Of a stretch of 31,754 nucleotides of DNA, positions 1 through 7,740 are shown piece after piece. The stretch is from assembly GCA_964421575.1 (NCBI GenBank), contig CAYQXI010000066.1, positions 1 to 31,754 on the forward strand, written 5' to 3'. Each line of letters starts with the position of its first letter. Position 1 is the stretch's first letter. The notes beneath the pieces were generated by a model. It was not told where the DNA came from. It worked only from the letters and a program-made list of their open reading frames with translations, and did not search any database. The translations under genes and the position numbers were made by a program. Origin of the DNA: JAAOZN01 sp964421575. GTDB lineage: Archaea > Thermoproteota > Nitrososphaeria > Nitrososphaerales > JAAOZN01.

Positions 1-367
1 TCTGACCGGGTGAAGCATAGTGTTCTGCTATCAGCTGGTGGCATATACCCGACCCCGCTTCGTGGAATCTGCATCCCATTTCAATAGCGAACCTACGTAG
101 GGTGCTCTGCTCGTTCGAGATCTCTCTTTTAGGGCTTGGCACGGCGTGGTCGATAAAGATTATTGTATGCCGTGGATCATAGAGCTTTGGAACACCAAGC
201 TCCTTTAGTTGCTTTATCAGCAGTGGACCGCTTGCGTCGTGTGTAAACACGTAATCTACTTTCACAACCGTTACTTCACCTGCTGATACGCTGCGAGCGG
301 CGTGTTCACTCAAAATCTTTTCAGATATTGTCTTACCCAACCCGATAAACCCCAGCTTTTTAACCAT
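1..367 (-). CDS. leuC: 3-isopropylmalate dehydratase large subunit, partial (cut by left edge)
   Basis: Large subunit of the aconitase-family [4Fe-4S] isomerase that converts 2- to 3-isopropylmalate, and citramalate to 3-methylmalate. About 122 N-terminal residues are present, from ATG at 367 to the window edge with no stop; archaeal LeuC is normally a little over 400 residues, so roughly 70 percent lies outside. Family landmarks in order are GLGKTISEKIL, VKVDYVFTHDASGPL, KQLKELGV, FIDHAVPSP and GSGICHQLIAEH. The TATA-like box 25-30 bp upstream suggests a leaderless message starting at the ATG. It is divergent from the TauE-like gene. LeuC serves both leucine synthesis and the citramalate route to isoleucine, matching the leuA, leuB and cimA genes further right. 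LeuD is not in the window and could lie to the left. Homoaconitase specificity cannot be excluded from this fragment. Confidence 0.88.
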   Translation of the reverse strand, partial: MVKKLGFIGLGKTISEKILSEHAARSVSAGEVTVVKVDYVFTHDASGPLLIKQLKELGVPKLYDPRHTIIFIDHAVPSPKREISNEQSTLRRFAIEMGCRFHEAGSGICHQLIAEHYASPGQ

Positions 368-390
368 TATATAAATTGCTTTATTGCTTG

Positions 391-398
391 CTATAATC
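391..398 (-). promoter_or_regulatory. TATA-like box of leuC
   Basis: Reads GATTATAG on the minus strand, centred about 27 bp before the leuC ATG. That is the distance expected between an archaeal box A and the transcription start, so the leuC transcript would begin at or very near its start codon. No Shine-Dalgarno motif is present before the ATG. By eye only. Confidence 0.45.
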
Positions 399-466
399 TT
401 TTCTAACGGAGAGCTGTTTGACTCAAAACTATTGAATAGAAGAAATAAGCAACTGGGGACAATCAC

Positions 467-474
467 TTATATAA
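467..474 (+). promoter_or_regulatory. TATA box of the TauE-like gene
   Basis: TTATATAA is centred about 26 bp upstream of the ATG at 497 and about 23 bp from the TTG at 494. This spacing predicts a leaderless transcript starting at the ATG, which is one reason to prefer 497 as the start. Confidence 0.55.
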
Positions 475-496
475 TAGGGATACTCCACTCGCATTG

Positions 497-1384
497 ATGC
501 TTGAGGTTACGTCTCAACTGACCTTCCTAGGCTTGACATTTGTAGCCGGTTTCCTAGGCGCCCTAATGGGGATAGGGGGAGGAATAATTATCGTACCAGC
601 TTTAACAATAATATTTGGGGTTCCGATAAAGGAGGCTATCGCGATAAGCATTGTTACGGTCGTAGCTACAAGCATCTCAGGAGGCTCTTCATATGTTGAG
701 CAGAGGATCACTAACATCCGCCTAGCCATCTTTTTAGAGACTTCAACAACCATCGGTGCGTTTATTGGTGCGATGCTTGTCTTGATCGTTACGGGGAACT
801 ACCTGTATGTAGTGTTTGCTCTCCTAGCCTTCTATCTCGCCGTTTCCCAGATACTTTCTGTTAAGAGGGAGGTCAAGAGGACGGAGAGCAACGATTTCAT
901 GAATATAACTCAAGATAGGGTCTCAAGATACCTCAATCTTAGAGGAGACTACTTCGATGCAGCTATCAATCATAAGGTGGAGTACCTCGTTAAGAACTCC
1001 ATCTTAGGTTGGATAGTATCATTCTTCGCAGGCTTAGGCTCTGGTCTACTTGGTGTGGGAGGGGGTGTATTCAAGGTTTCTATAATGAACATATTCATGA
1101 ATGTGCCGCTTAAGGTAGCTGTCGCTACCAGCAAGTTTATGATAGGGGTAACAGCCGCAACAAGCGCCGTACTATATTTTGTCGCCGGTCTTCTAAACCT
1201 AGACTACATAGCCCCAGCAGCATTAGGCACCATGTTGGGTGCGACTGCTGGAACCGTTCTGATGAATAAGATCAAGGTTAAGTGGCTAAAGGTCTTCTTC
1301 TTCCTCTTAATGTGCTACATCGGCTACAATATGCTCGGCAAAGGTCTACTTCTCACATTAAGCGTGAGGCTACCGTTTACTTAA
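497..1384 (+). CDS. TauE/SafE family sulfite/organic-anion permease
   Basis: Integral membrane protein of 295 residues, predicted to carry sulfur-containing or organic anions across the membrane. It has the internal two-fold repeat of the TauE/SafE (DUF81) family: a glycine-rich loop near residues 24-31 (GALMGIGGG) followed by a conserved helix, and a second copy near residue 180 (GSGLLGVGGG). About eight hydrophobic segments are visible, with a hydrophilic loop at about residues 120-165. A TTG directly precedes the ATG (494), but the TATA spacing favours the ATG. The next gene, a DUF1634 membrane protein, starts one base after the stop, so the two are surely co-transcribed; TauE-DUF1634 pairs recur in archaea and bacteria. 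The substrate cannot be told from sequence. Confidence 0.85.
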   Translation: MLEVTSQLTFLGLTFVAGFLGALMGIGGGIIIVPALTIIFGVPIKEAIAISIVTVVATSISGGSSYVEQRITNIRLAIFLETSTTIGAFIGAMLVLIVTGNYLYVVFALLAFYLAVSQILSVKREVKRTESNDFMNITQDRVSRYLNLRGDYFDAAINHKVEYLVKNSILGWIVSFFAGLGSGLLGVGGGVFKVSIMNIFMNVPLKVAVATSKFMIGVTAATSAVLYFVAGLLNLDYIAPAALGTMLGATAGTVLMNKIKVKWLKVFFFLLMCYIGYNMLGKGLLLTLSVRLPFT

Positions 1385-1385
1385 G

Positions 1386-1691
1386 GTGAGTGAGATGGAT
1401 ATAAATAGGCCGATCTATCTTGTGTTGATTACAGGCGTTGTGATCAGCGGCGTAATCTTTGCTTCAGCTTTGGTGCTGCACGCGATTATGCCGAATATGA
1501 TAGAGGTTGTTTATACGTTAGCGCTGATAGGGGTTGCGGTGCTGATACTTACACCATACCTAAGGGTTGTTGTGGCTCTATGCGCATTCTTCATTAACAG
1601 AGAATATAAGTTCGCGATCTTATCACTTGCGGTGCTGGTTATGATGGTTGTAAGCCTCATCGCTGGCTCAGTCTTCCATATAGCGCCTTAA
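1386..1691 (+). CDS. DUF1634 small membrane protein
   Basis: Protein of 101 residues with three hydrophobic segments (about residues 9-33, 37-60 and 72-97) and almost no soluble part, matching DUF1634, a family of unknown function often encoded beside TauE/SafE permeases. It starts with GTG two bases after the permease stop codon; an in-frame ATG four codons in is an alternative. The tight coupling suggests an accessory subunit of the permease, but that role is inferred from gene pairing only. Confidence 0.75.
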   Translation: MSEMDINRPIYLVLITGVVISGVIFASALVLHAIMPNMIEVVYTLALIGVAVLILTPYLRVVVALCAFFINREYKFAILSLAVLVMMVVSLIAGSVFHIAP

Positions 1692-1738
1692 TGAGAAAAT
1701 GTTATTTAGATTAGGGGGAAGAGTGTTTATCATTAGGT

Positions 1739-4093
1739 ATGGCTGGTGGTGAGAGGTTGGAGGAGCTGACGTTTAAACCCAAGGTTGAGGAGAAGCGTTG
1801 GGACCATAGGTTAGAAGAGGAGATCGCTGCAAGTTGGGTTGCTGAAGATGTTTACGCTTTTAACCCAGATTCAGATAAGGAGATCTTCGTTATCGACACT
1901 CCTCCACCCTACCCTTCTGGTAGACCTTGGCATATAGGTGCAGCTTCTCACTACGCTCAGATTGACATGATAGCTAGAACAGCCCGTATGATGGGGTACG
2001 AAACATACTTTCCCATAGGTATTGATCGCAACGGCTTGCCTGTGGAGATCTACACTGAGAGGAAATACGGGGTTAAGATGCATGATTTGCCTCGAGAGAA
2101 GTTCATAGAGCTCTGTAAGCACGCGCTTGACGACCTAGAAGCCGAAATGATTGATGTCATGAAGAGCATGGGTATGAGTGGAGACTTTGCACACTACTAT
2201 AGGACAGACTCCATAGAGTACAGGAAGTTGACACAAGAGACCTTCATAGAGCTCTGGAATCGTGGGCTGATCTATATGGCTACGAGACCAAACAACTACT
2301 GCATAGACTGCAAGACCACCATAGCAGATGCTGAAGTTGTTTATGAAGAGAGACCAACGAAGCTACTCTACGTAAAGTTTAGGGTAAAGGAAACTGGTGA
2401 AGATCTTATAATCGCCACCACTCGCCCAGAGCTCCTCTGCTCCTGCGGGTTGGTGGTTGTGCATCCTTCAGATGAGAGATACAAGGGGCTACATGGGGAG
2501 CACGCAGTAGTGCCTATCTTTGGTCACGAAGTTGAGATAAGACCACATCCCTCGGTTAAGCCTGAGTTTGGTAGTGGCGTTGTTATGGTCTGCAGTTATG
2601 GTGACTACACGGATGTGCTCATCTTTAGGGAACTCGGTTTGAAGGAGATCATCGCGATTGATGAAAATGGGAGAATGACTAGTAACGCTGGAGCCTACGC
2701 TGGGCTCACCGTAAGTGAAGCTAGGTCGAAGATAATAGAGGACCTCTCTTCAAAAGGGCTTTTGGTGAAAGAAGAGGTTATAATGCACAGAACTCCCCTT
2801 TGTGAGCGAAGCAAGACACCTATCGAGATAATACCTATGATGGAGTTCTACCTCAAACAGCTCGACTTCGTACCCGAGCTCAGAAAGATAGCCCAGCAGC
2901 TGATCTTCCACCCGGAGGAGCATAGGCAGCTCTACTTAAACTGGATCGACTCACTTAACATAGATTGGCCTATCTCTAGGCGGAGGGTCTACGCCACTGA
3001 GATCCCCATATGGTATTGCAAGAAATGTGGCGAGCCTCACGTGCCTAAAGGTGGTCGATATTATAGACCGTGGTGTGAGGAGAGCCCCTTTGAGAGATGC
3101 AGACGATGCGGCGGCACTGAGTTCATAGGCGATACCAGAACCTTTGACACGTGGATGGATTCGAGTATATCACCGCTCTTCATCTCAGGCTATAAGCGTA
3201 ACGAGAAGCTTTTCAAGAAAGCATATCCCGTGACGATTAGGCCTCAAGGTAAGGATATTGTACGCACTTGGCTTCACTACACTGTGCTTAGATGCTACCA
3301 GTTGACTGGTCAAGCGCCTTTCAAGCACGCTTGGATAATGGGTTACGGTGTAGATGAGAAGGGTGAAAGGATGAGCAAAAGTAAGGGGAATGTGTTGGAT
3401 CCGATTCCCATTTTGAAGAAGTACGGTGCTGACGCTTTTAGACTGTGGTCTGCTTCAGAAGCAAGTCTAGGTTCTGACTTCAGATGCTCAGAAGCTAAGA
3501 TAGCATCTATGCAGAAGTATATGACGAAGCTCTGGAACCTTCTGAGATTCATCTCGAGCTTCCCGGTTGTGGAGGGTGCTGAACCTACACCTACAGATAG
3601 GTGGATCTTGGCTGAGCTCTCGAATCTCATAGACGACTGCATGAAGGGGTATAGAGATTTTAACTTCTTCATACCCGCTAATAGGCTGCGTGTCTTCGTC
3701 TGGAACCTCTTCGCATCACATTACGTTGAGATGGTTAAACCTAGGGCATATAGGGCTGATGATCCTTCGGGGCAGAAGGCTGCTTGGTCAACGCTGCATG
3801 CCTGCATAAAGAGCATCCTTCTCCTGCACGCGCCTATCACACCCTTCATCACAGACTACTTTTGGCGAAAGCTCTACGGGAAAGAGAGTATTCATAAACA
3901 GAGGTTTCCTGAGCCGACTTGGGACAGATCCTTAGCGTCAAAGACGAGTGAAATCGTTGAGTTTAATTCGAAGGTTTGGAACCTCAAGAAGAGTCTAGGT
4001 AAGTCGCTGAAAGACCCGATTAAGGTAGAGATACCATCTTCGCTCTCGATCTTCGCGCCAGACCTCATAGCGATGCATAACATCATCCAGTAA
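1739..4093 (+). CDS. valS: Valyl-tRNA synthetase
   Basis: Class I aminoacyl-tRNA synthetase that charges tRNA-Val, 784 residues. The HIGH signature is HIGA at residues 65-68, within TPPPYPSGRPWHIG, followed by the archaeal ValRS signature YFPIGIDRNGLPVE. The KMSKS loop is RMSKS at residues 544-548 in GERMSKSKGNVLDP. The CP1 editing insertion is present, with TTRPELL near its start. Cysteine pairs (CIDC near residue 188, and YCKKCGEPH with CRRCGG at about 425-460) look like zinc sites. The C-terminal anticodon-binding domain (about 615-750) is followed by a short tail and no long coiled-coil arm. The plus-strand methyltransferase gene follows after two bases. IleRS or LeuRS are less likely because of the DRNGLPVE motif. 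Confidence 0.95.
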   Translation: MAGGERLEELTFKPKVEEKRWDHRLEEEIAASWVAEDVYAFNPDSDKEIFVIDTPPPYPSGRPWHIGAASHYAQIDMIARTARMMGYETYFPIGIDRNGLPVEIYTERKYGVKMHDLPREKFIELCKHALDDLEAEMIDVMKSMGMSGDFAHYYRTDSIEYRKLTQETFIELWNRGLIYMATRPNNYCIDCKTTIADAEVVYEERPTKLLYVKFRVKETGEDLIIATTRPELLCSCGLVVVHPSDERYKGLHGEHAVVPIFGHEVEIRPHPSVKPEFGSGVVMVCSYGDYTDVLIFRELGLKEIIAIDENGRMTSNAGAYAGLTVSEARSKIIEDLSSKGLLVKEEVIMHRTPLCERSKTPIEIIPMMEFYLKQLDFVPELRKIAQQLIFHPEEHRQLYLNWIDSLNIDWPISRRRVYATEIPIWYCKKCGEPHVPKGGRYYRPWCEESPFERCRRCGGTEFIGDTRTFDTWMDSSISPLFISGYKRNEKLFKKAYPVTIRPQGKDIVRTWLHYTVLRCYQLTGQAPFKHAWIMGYGVDEKGERMSKSKGNVLDPIPILKKYGADAFRLWSASEASLGSDFRCSEAKIASMQKYMTKLWNLLRFISSFPVVEGAEPTPTDRWILAELSNLIDDCMKGYRDFNFFIPANRLRVFVWNLFASHYVEMVKPRAYRADDPSGQKAAWSTLHACIKSILLLHAPITPFITDYFWRKLYGKESIHKQRFPEPTWDRSLASKTSEIVEFNSKVWNLKKSLGKSLKDPIKVEIPSSLSIFAPDLIAMHNIIQ

Positions 4094-4095
4094 GG

Positions 4096-5295
4096 TTGGC
4101 TGCTAAAAGGTATGTGTTAACATTAGCTTATGGCTCACTTTCTGAAGCAGAAGTAGAAGCATACTTTACTAACCTCAACCTAAACTATAGGGTAGTTGGT
4201 AGAGTCGGTAGATGTCTGATTTTGGAAGCAGACGAAATAAGCCCCCAGATTTGGAGCGGGTTGGCTGGTGTGTATAAAGTTGCTGAGGTCTTCGCAGAAG
4301 CCGGTGAGGCTGAGGGGCTGAATTTGGATCTTCTAGCTGAGTCAGCATCAGATAAGATGAAGTGGGCTGTGAGCACATACTCAGATACCAGAGATTCGGC
4401 AGAAGAGTTTGCAGAAGCGCTTCAGCAGAGCCTAAAGGAGACGCTTAAGGCGTGGGGGGTTAGGAAGACTAAGATGCTCAGAGGAGATTTACAAAAGGTC
4501 GGCTCGAGCTGGGAGTATGAAGTTTTTTCTGATCGGCTGCAGGAGGAGAGAGTGGTGGAAGAGGGCTTCGAGGTTTTAGCGGTGAGGCATAAAAACTGGT
4601 TGATAGGCAGAACTATCGCGGTTGTCGACCACCTAGGCTATAGACGAAGAGACCTCGAACGTCCTATCCAAGACCCTAAGATAACGATGCCACCTAAGTT
4701 AGCAAGGATCTTGGTTAACTTGACTGGGTGCAAGAGAGGCGAAACCCTACTCGACCCCTTCTGCGGCCTAGGCACCATACTTGGAGAGGCGGCTATGTGT
4801 GGTGTGAATGTTATTGGTGTGGATACTGATGCCAACAGGGTTGAGGGTGCGCGAAAAAATCTAAGATGGCTTCTAGAAGAATATAGGATTAAGGATGTGA
4901 AGGTTGAGGTATATGTGGGATACGCTGAAAGGTTACACAAGATACTTAGGGGAAGGGTTGTAGATGGCGTGGCTACCGAACCCATACTCTTACCCCCTCT
5001 AAAACAACCTCCAACAGATCAAGAAGCTGAGAGGATGCTGGAGAAAGCAAGCGAAACCTACTACAGAAGCTTACCATCGATCAGCAAGCGCCTTAAACCA
5101 GAAGGCAAAGCAGCAATAGTAGTACCGTGTATCAAAACCAAAAGGGGTCGCATAGTCTCTTTCGACATAGCTGAAGAGGCTGCTAAAGTCGGCTTAAGAT
5201 TATACCATTTACATTCGGTGGAGAACTTTCCCATCTTGATTGAAGACCCTACGCAGAGGGTGATGCGAGGGGTCTATCTCTTTAAGAATGGCTAA
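4096..5295 (+). CDS. COG1041 Trm11/TrmG10-like RNA methyltransferase
   Basis: AdoMet-dependent methyltransferase of 399 residues, related to the archaeal tRNA guanosine-10 N2-methyltransferase group. The first 160 or so residues form a THUMP-like N-terminal region (starting RYVLTLAYGSLSEAEVEAYF). The Rossmann catalytic domain has RPIQDPKITMPPKLARI at about 189-205, motif I DPFCGLGT at 220-227 and the acidic loop GVDTD at about 241-245. Motif IV, normally D-P-P-Y, reads TEPILLPPLKQPP at 294-306. A TEP form occurs in a COG1041 subgroup, but guanine-10 activity should not be assumed. It begins with TTG two bases after the valS stop. Its 3' end overlaps the convergent trmJ gene by 4 bp. Confidence 0.75.
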   Translation: MAAKRYVLTLAYGSLSEAEVEAYFTNLNLNYRVVGRVGRCLILEADEISPQIWSGLAGVYKVAEVFAEAGEAEGLNLDLLAESASDKMKWAVSTYSDTRDSAEEFAEALQQSLKETLKAWGVRKTKMLRGDLQKVGSSWEYEVFSDRLQEERVVEEGFEVLAVRHKNWLIGRTIAVVDHLGYRRRDLERPIQDPKITMPPKLARILVNLTGCKRGETLLDPFCGLGTILGEAAMCGVNVIGVDTDANRVEGARKNLRWLLEEYRIKDVKVEVYVGYAERLHKILRGRVVDGVATEPILLPPLKQPPTDQEAERMLEKASETYYRSLPSISKRLKPEGKAAIVVPCIKTKRGRIVSFDIAEEAAKVGLRLYHLHSVENFPILIEDPTQRVMRGVYLFKNG

Positions 5296-5996
5296 TCTTT
5301 TCTGCTTAAAGCCAAAATAGCCTTCCTAAAGAGACCTAAGATGAGGGTCGCCTCCCGTGGTGTGGGGCTACTTCTGTTGATAATCATCTTTAGAGCCTCA
5401 CGGAGGAGGGGTATCTTATATTTTGGGAAAGCGGAGAGGTTCGCTAACTCTACGGCGGAGTCGAGCAACAGGGTTCTTATGGATCTTGGTACCTCGCTTC
5501 TCTTAGTTTTTGGGCTGCGTGTTGCTACGAGTGTGTATAGGATTATCGCCGCTGCGTGAGATATATTGAGGGTTCTGTAGGATGTGCCTGTAGGTATCGA
5601 AATGACCATATCACAGAGCTCAAGCTCATCGTTCGTCAAACCAGTAGTCTCTCTACCAAATACTATGCATACAGAGCCTTTGCTACTTAAGATACGTTTC
5701 GCAGCAACCTCTGGTGGAACAACATCCCGCCTAATATTCCTTGAACCTCCGGGGATGGCGGTTGTGCCTACAACAAGATCAAAATGCTCCAAGACTTCTT
5801 TAAACGACATCGTCTTAGACGACCTTAAAATATCGGCGCCGTGTGAAGCGTAGGGTAGAGCTTCCTCCATATTAAAAGAGGGGTTGATGAGGATCAGAGA
5901 AGAGAGCCCAAAGTTTTTAGCAAGCCTAGCTAGATGCCCCACATTAACAGTGTAAGTAGGCTCGACTATGGCGAGCGAGAGATTACTTAGACTCAT
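5292..5996 (-). CDS. trmJ: SPOUT tRNA ribose methyltransferase, TrmJ type
   Basis: AdoMet-dependent 2'-O-methyltransferase of 234 residues; archaeal TrmJ methylates the ribose at position 32 in the anticodon loop. The SPOUT trefoil-knot motifs are clear: N-terminal VEPTYTVNVGHLARLAKNFG (motif 1), IVFGRETTGLTNDELELCD (motif 2) and IPTGTSYRTLNISHAAAIIL (motif 3), which form the AdoMet-binding knot. The C-terminal 65 residues are a charged helical extension. The start is ATG with a TATA-like TAAATTTA about 24 bp upstream, so the mRNA is probably leaderless. It is divergent from the DRG-like gene and convergent with the COG1041 methyltransferase. Target nucleotide is inferred from the family. Confidence 0.85.
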   Translation of the reverse strand: MSLSNLSLAIVEPTYTVNVGHLARLAKNFGLSSLILINPSFNMEEALPYASHGADILRSSKTMSFKEVLEHFDLVVGTTAIPGGSRNIRRDVVPPEVAAKRILSSKGSVCIVFGRETTGLTNDELELCDMVISIPTGTSYRTLNISHAAAIILYTLVATRSPKTKRSEVPRSIRTLLLDSAVELANLSAFPKYKIPLLREALKMIINRSSPTPREATLILGLFRKAILALSRKD

Positions 5997-6016
5997 ACCA
6001 ACAAACCTTTATCTAC

Positions 6017-6046
6017 TAAATTTACTCTGAAAAAGGTTACCTTTTT
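6017..6046. promoter_or_regulatory. Divergent promoter with a 17-bp palindrome
   Basis: Between trmJ (minus) and the DRG-like gene (plus). TAAATTTA at 6017-6024 is well placed as the trmJ TATA box. Next to it, 6030-6046 reads AAAAAGGTTACCTTTTT, a perfect inverted repeat with 8-base arms around a central T. A T-rich stretch at 6042-6050 could act as a TATA element for the rightward gene, giving a short leader before the ATG at 6104. The palindrome could be an operator, but no regulator is known. Confidence 0.4.
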
Positions 6047-6103
6047 AACTTGAAAACGACTTTATCTAACCCCTCTATCTCCTTTAAGGGTGTAGAGGCG
6101 AGG

Positions 6104-7201
6104 ATGCCTACCAACCTACCTGAGAGGGCTAAGGCAAAGTGGGCTGAAGCAATCGCAGCCAAGGATCCAGCGCAGAAACTTAGGCTACTTAAAGAGTTCT
6201 ACTCAAGCTTCCCTAAACATAAGGGTACAGAGAAGCTCGAGATGTCGATAAAGAGGCAGATAGCCGCCCTAGAAGAAGAGCTTGAGAGAGCCAAGCTACG
6301 CCGAAGAACAGCAACGAGAAGCGAATGGGTCATCAAAAAAGAGGGCGCACTACAAGCAGCCATAATGAGCAGCCTAGAGACTTCGTTAGACTTCTTCAAC
6401 ACCATATCGAATCTGGACGCAAAGTTACACGAAGCTTTAGCCTCACCTCTCGTCGGTACGTTAAAAGGTGCTGGGTTAATTTTGCAGCTAGTGCTGACGC
6501 CTTTTGACAGGAAGTTGGGTGACGAGAAGCAAGAGCGTTTTCTTAGCGTGGCGAGGAACAGCGACATAATCCTTACGCCGCTGAAGGATGAAGGGGTGGA
6601 ATACATCAAAGAGCTGGTTGAATGGTTTGAGGAGCATAATATCGAAGTTAAGAAGCCGAAGCTGGATGTAGTGATCAAACAGACACCTTCGGGCGGGATA
6701 AGAGTTGTAGGGAGCTCAAGCTACCTAAGCGAGAGAGAGGTAGTTGACCTCCTAAGATCGTATATGATAAAGAACGCTGTAGTTGAGATTAGCAGAAATG
6801 CTACCCTAGATGATCTCGAAGCAGTAATCTTCGGTAGAGAGGCTAGAAATCTACAGTTCATACCACTCACCACATCAACTAAGAGTGCCGTTAGAGAGGC
6901 TGGGTTCAGCAACATCATATGCGTAGAGCAACTTGACAGAGACGAACTTGTGGAGCAGATATTATCCAAGTTGGGTAAAATTAGAGTATACACCAAGGCT
7001 CCTTTTTCGGAACCAGTAGACAAGCCTATACTGCTCGATGAAGGTGCCACTGTAATAGATTTAGCGGCTGAGATACATAAGGACTTTCTGAAATTCTTCA
7101 GCTTTGCCAGACTATGGCGTAAAGGTTTACCTGAGGGTGTGAAGGTTGGGAGAAACTTTAGGCTTATGGATGGGGATGTGGTCGAGCTGCATACATCTTA
7201 G
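6104..7201 (+). CDS. DRG-like TGS-domain protein with a degenerate GTPase domain
   Basis: Protein of 365 residues with the architecture of archaeal/eukaryotic DRG (developmentally regulated GTP-binding protein). The N-terminal helical region (residues 1-80) is well conserved: MPTNLPERAKAKWAEA, FPKHKGTEKLEMSIKRQIA, WVIKKEGALQ. The C-terminal TGS domain (about 291-365) begins GKIRVYTKAPFSEP and ends DGDVVELHTS. Between them the G domain keeps its overall pattern (KKPKLDVVIKQTPSGGIRVVGS, IKNAVVEISRNATLDDL) but lacks the nucleotide-binding motifs: no GxxxxGKS in the P-loop region at 88-101, LTPF where DTPG is expected (131-134), and no NKxD near 252-258. The start at 6104 was chosen because DRG proteins begin MPTNLP; a TTG at 6050 would add 18 unrelated residues. 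An SD-like GAGGCGAGG precedes 6104. It probably binds ribosomes or RNA without GTP switching; function unproven. Confidence 0.8.
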   Translation: MPTNLPERAKAKWAEAIAAKDPAQKLRLLKEFYSSFPKHKGTEKLEMSIKRQIAALEEELERAKLRRRTATRSEWVIKKEGALQAAIMSSLETSLDFFNTISNLDAKLHEALASPLVGTLKGAGLILQLVLTPFDRKLGDEKQERFLSVARNSDIILTPLKDEGVEYIKELVEWFEEHNIEVKKPKLDVVIKQTPSGGIRVVGSSSYLSEREVVDLLRSYMIKNAVVEISRNATLDDLEAVIFGREARNLQFIPLTTSTKSAVREAGFSNIICVEQLDRDELVEQILSKLGKIRVYTKAPFSEPVDKPILLDEGATVIDLAAEIHKDFLKFFSFARLWRKGLPEGVKVGRNFRLMDGDVVELHTS

Positions 7202-7740
7202 CCTAATCTCAATTCGTATGCATATAGTTCTTCGAAAAAGAGTGGTTGTGAGGCAATAAGCTTCATCTTAAAACCGAGTTGGCTAGCACCACTAATTAAT
7301 AGATCTTGAGGGGCTAGGCTTGAGGTGATTAGAACCACCTTACCAGACGGCTTAACCACCCTAGCACACTCCTTAAGCCAACTCAATGTAACCTCCACCC
7401 CTCCTTCTCCACCATCTACAGCCAAATCCTCAATCTTCTCTGATGGTAGGTAGGGCGGATTAAAGACGACCAGATCAAATGAAGCAACCTTGAATGCCTC
7501 CGCTGAAGAGCAGCAAACGAGATCAAAGTTTGCAAGAGCCCTACCCACTAATCTTGCCTTCGCTTGCAGTAAGGCGTTCATATCAACATCAGCACCAATG
7601 ACCCACCTGCATCTTCGAGCAAGCGATTCCAACACAAACCCAACACCGCAACCGATCTCTAAAGCAATCTCTGCTGAAAGACCCTCTACGATTCTTCTAA
7701 GCAATAAGCTATCCTCTCGAGGTTCATAGGGTTCGGTCAT
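7198..7740 (-). CDS. HemK/Mtq2-like N5-glutamine methyltransferase
   Basis: AdoMet-dependent methyltransferase of 180 residues, the single-domain archaeal HemK/Mtq2 type that in relatives methylates the GGQ glutamine of the translation release factor. The N-terminal YEPREDSLLL is characteristic of the family. Motif I is LEIGCGVGFVLE, the acidic residue GADVD follows, and the catalytic NPPY is in VVFNPPYLPSEK. I chose ATG 7740 because the family starts just before YEPREDS; a start at 7770 would add ten residues. Either way it overlaps the end of rsmA, so translation is probably coupled. Its own stop overlaps the DRG-like gene by 4 bp on the opposite strand. Confidence 0.83.
   Translation of the reverse strand: MTEPYEPREDSLLLRRIVEGLSAEIALEIGCGVGFVLESLARRCRWVIGADVDMNALLQAKARLVGRALANFDLVCCSSAEAFKVASFDLVVFNPPYLPSEKIEDLAVDGGEGGVEVTLSWLKECARVVKPSGKVVLITSSLAPQDLLISGASQLGFKMKLIASQPLFFEELYAYELRLG

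Noticed and set aside
6050..6103. TTG start at 6050 for the DRG-like protein
   Set aside because: It adds 18 residues absent from the family, whose members begin MPTNLP, the sequence at the ATG 6104.
6199..6678. 159-codon minus-strand frame inside the DRG-like gene
   Set aside because: Serine-rich shadow of a protein with strong conserved N- and C-terminal domains; no promoter or ribosome-binding signal.
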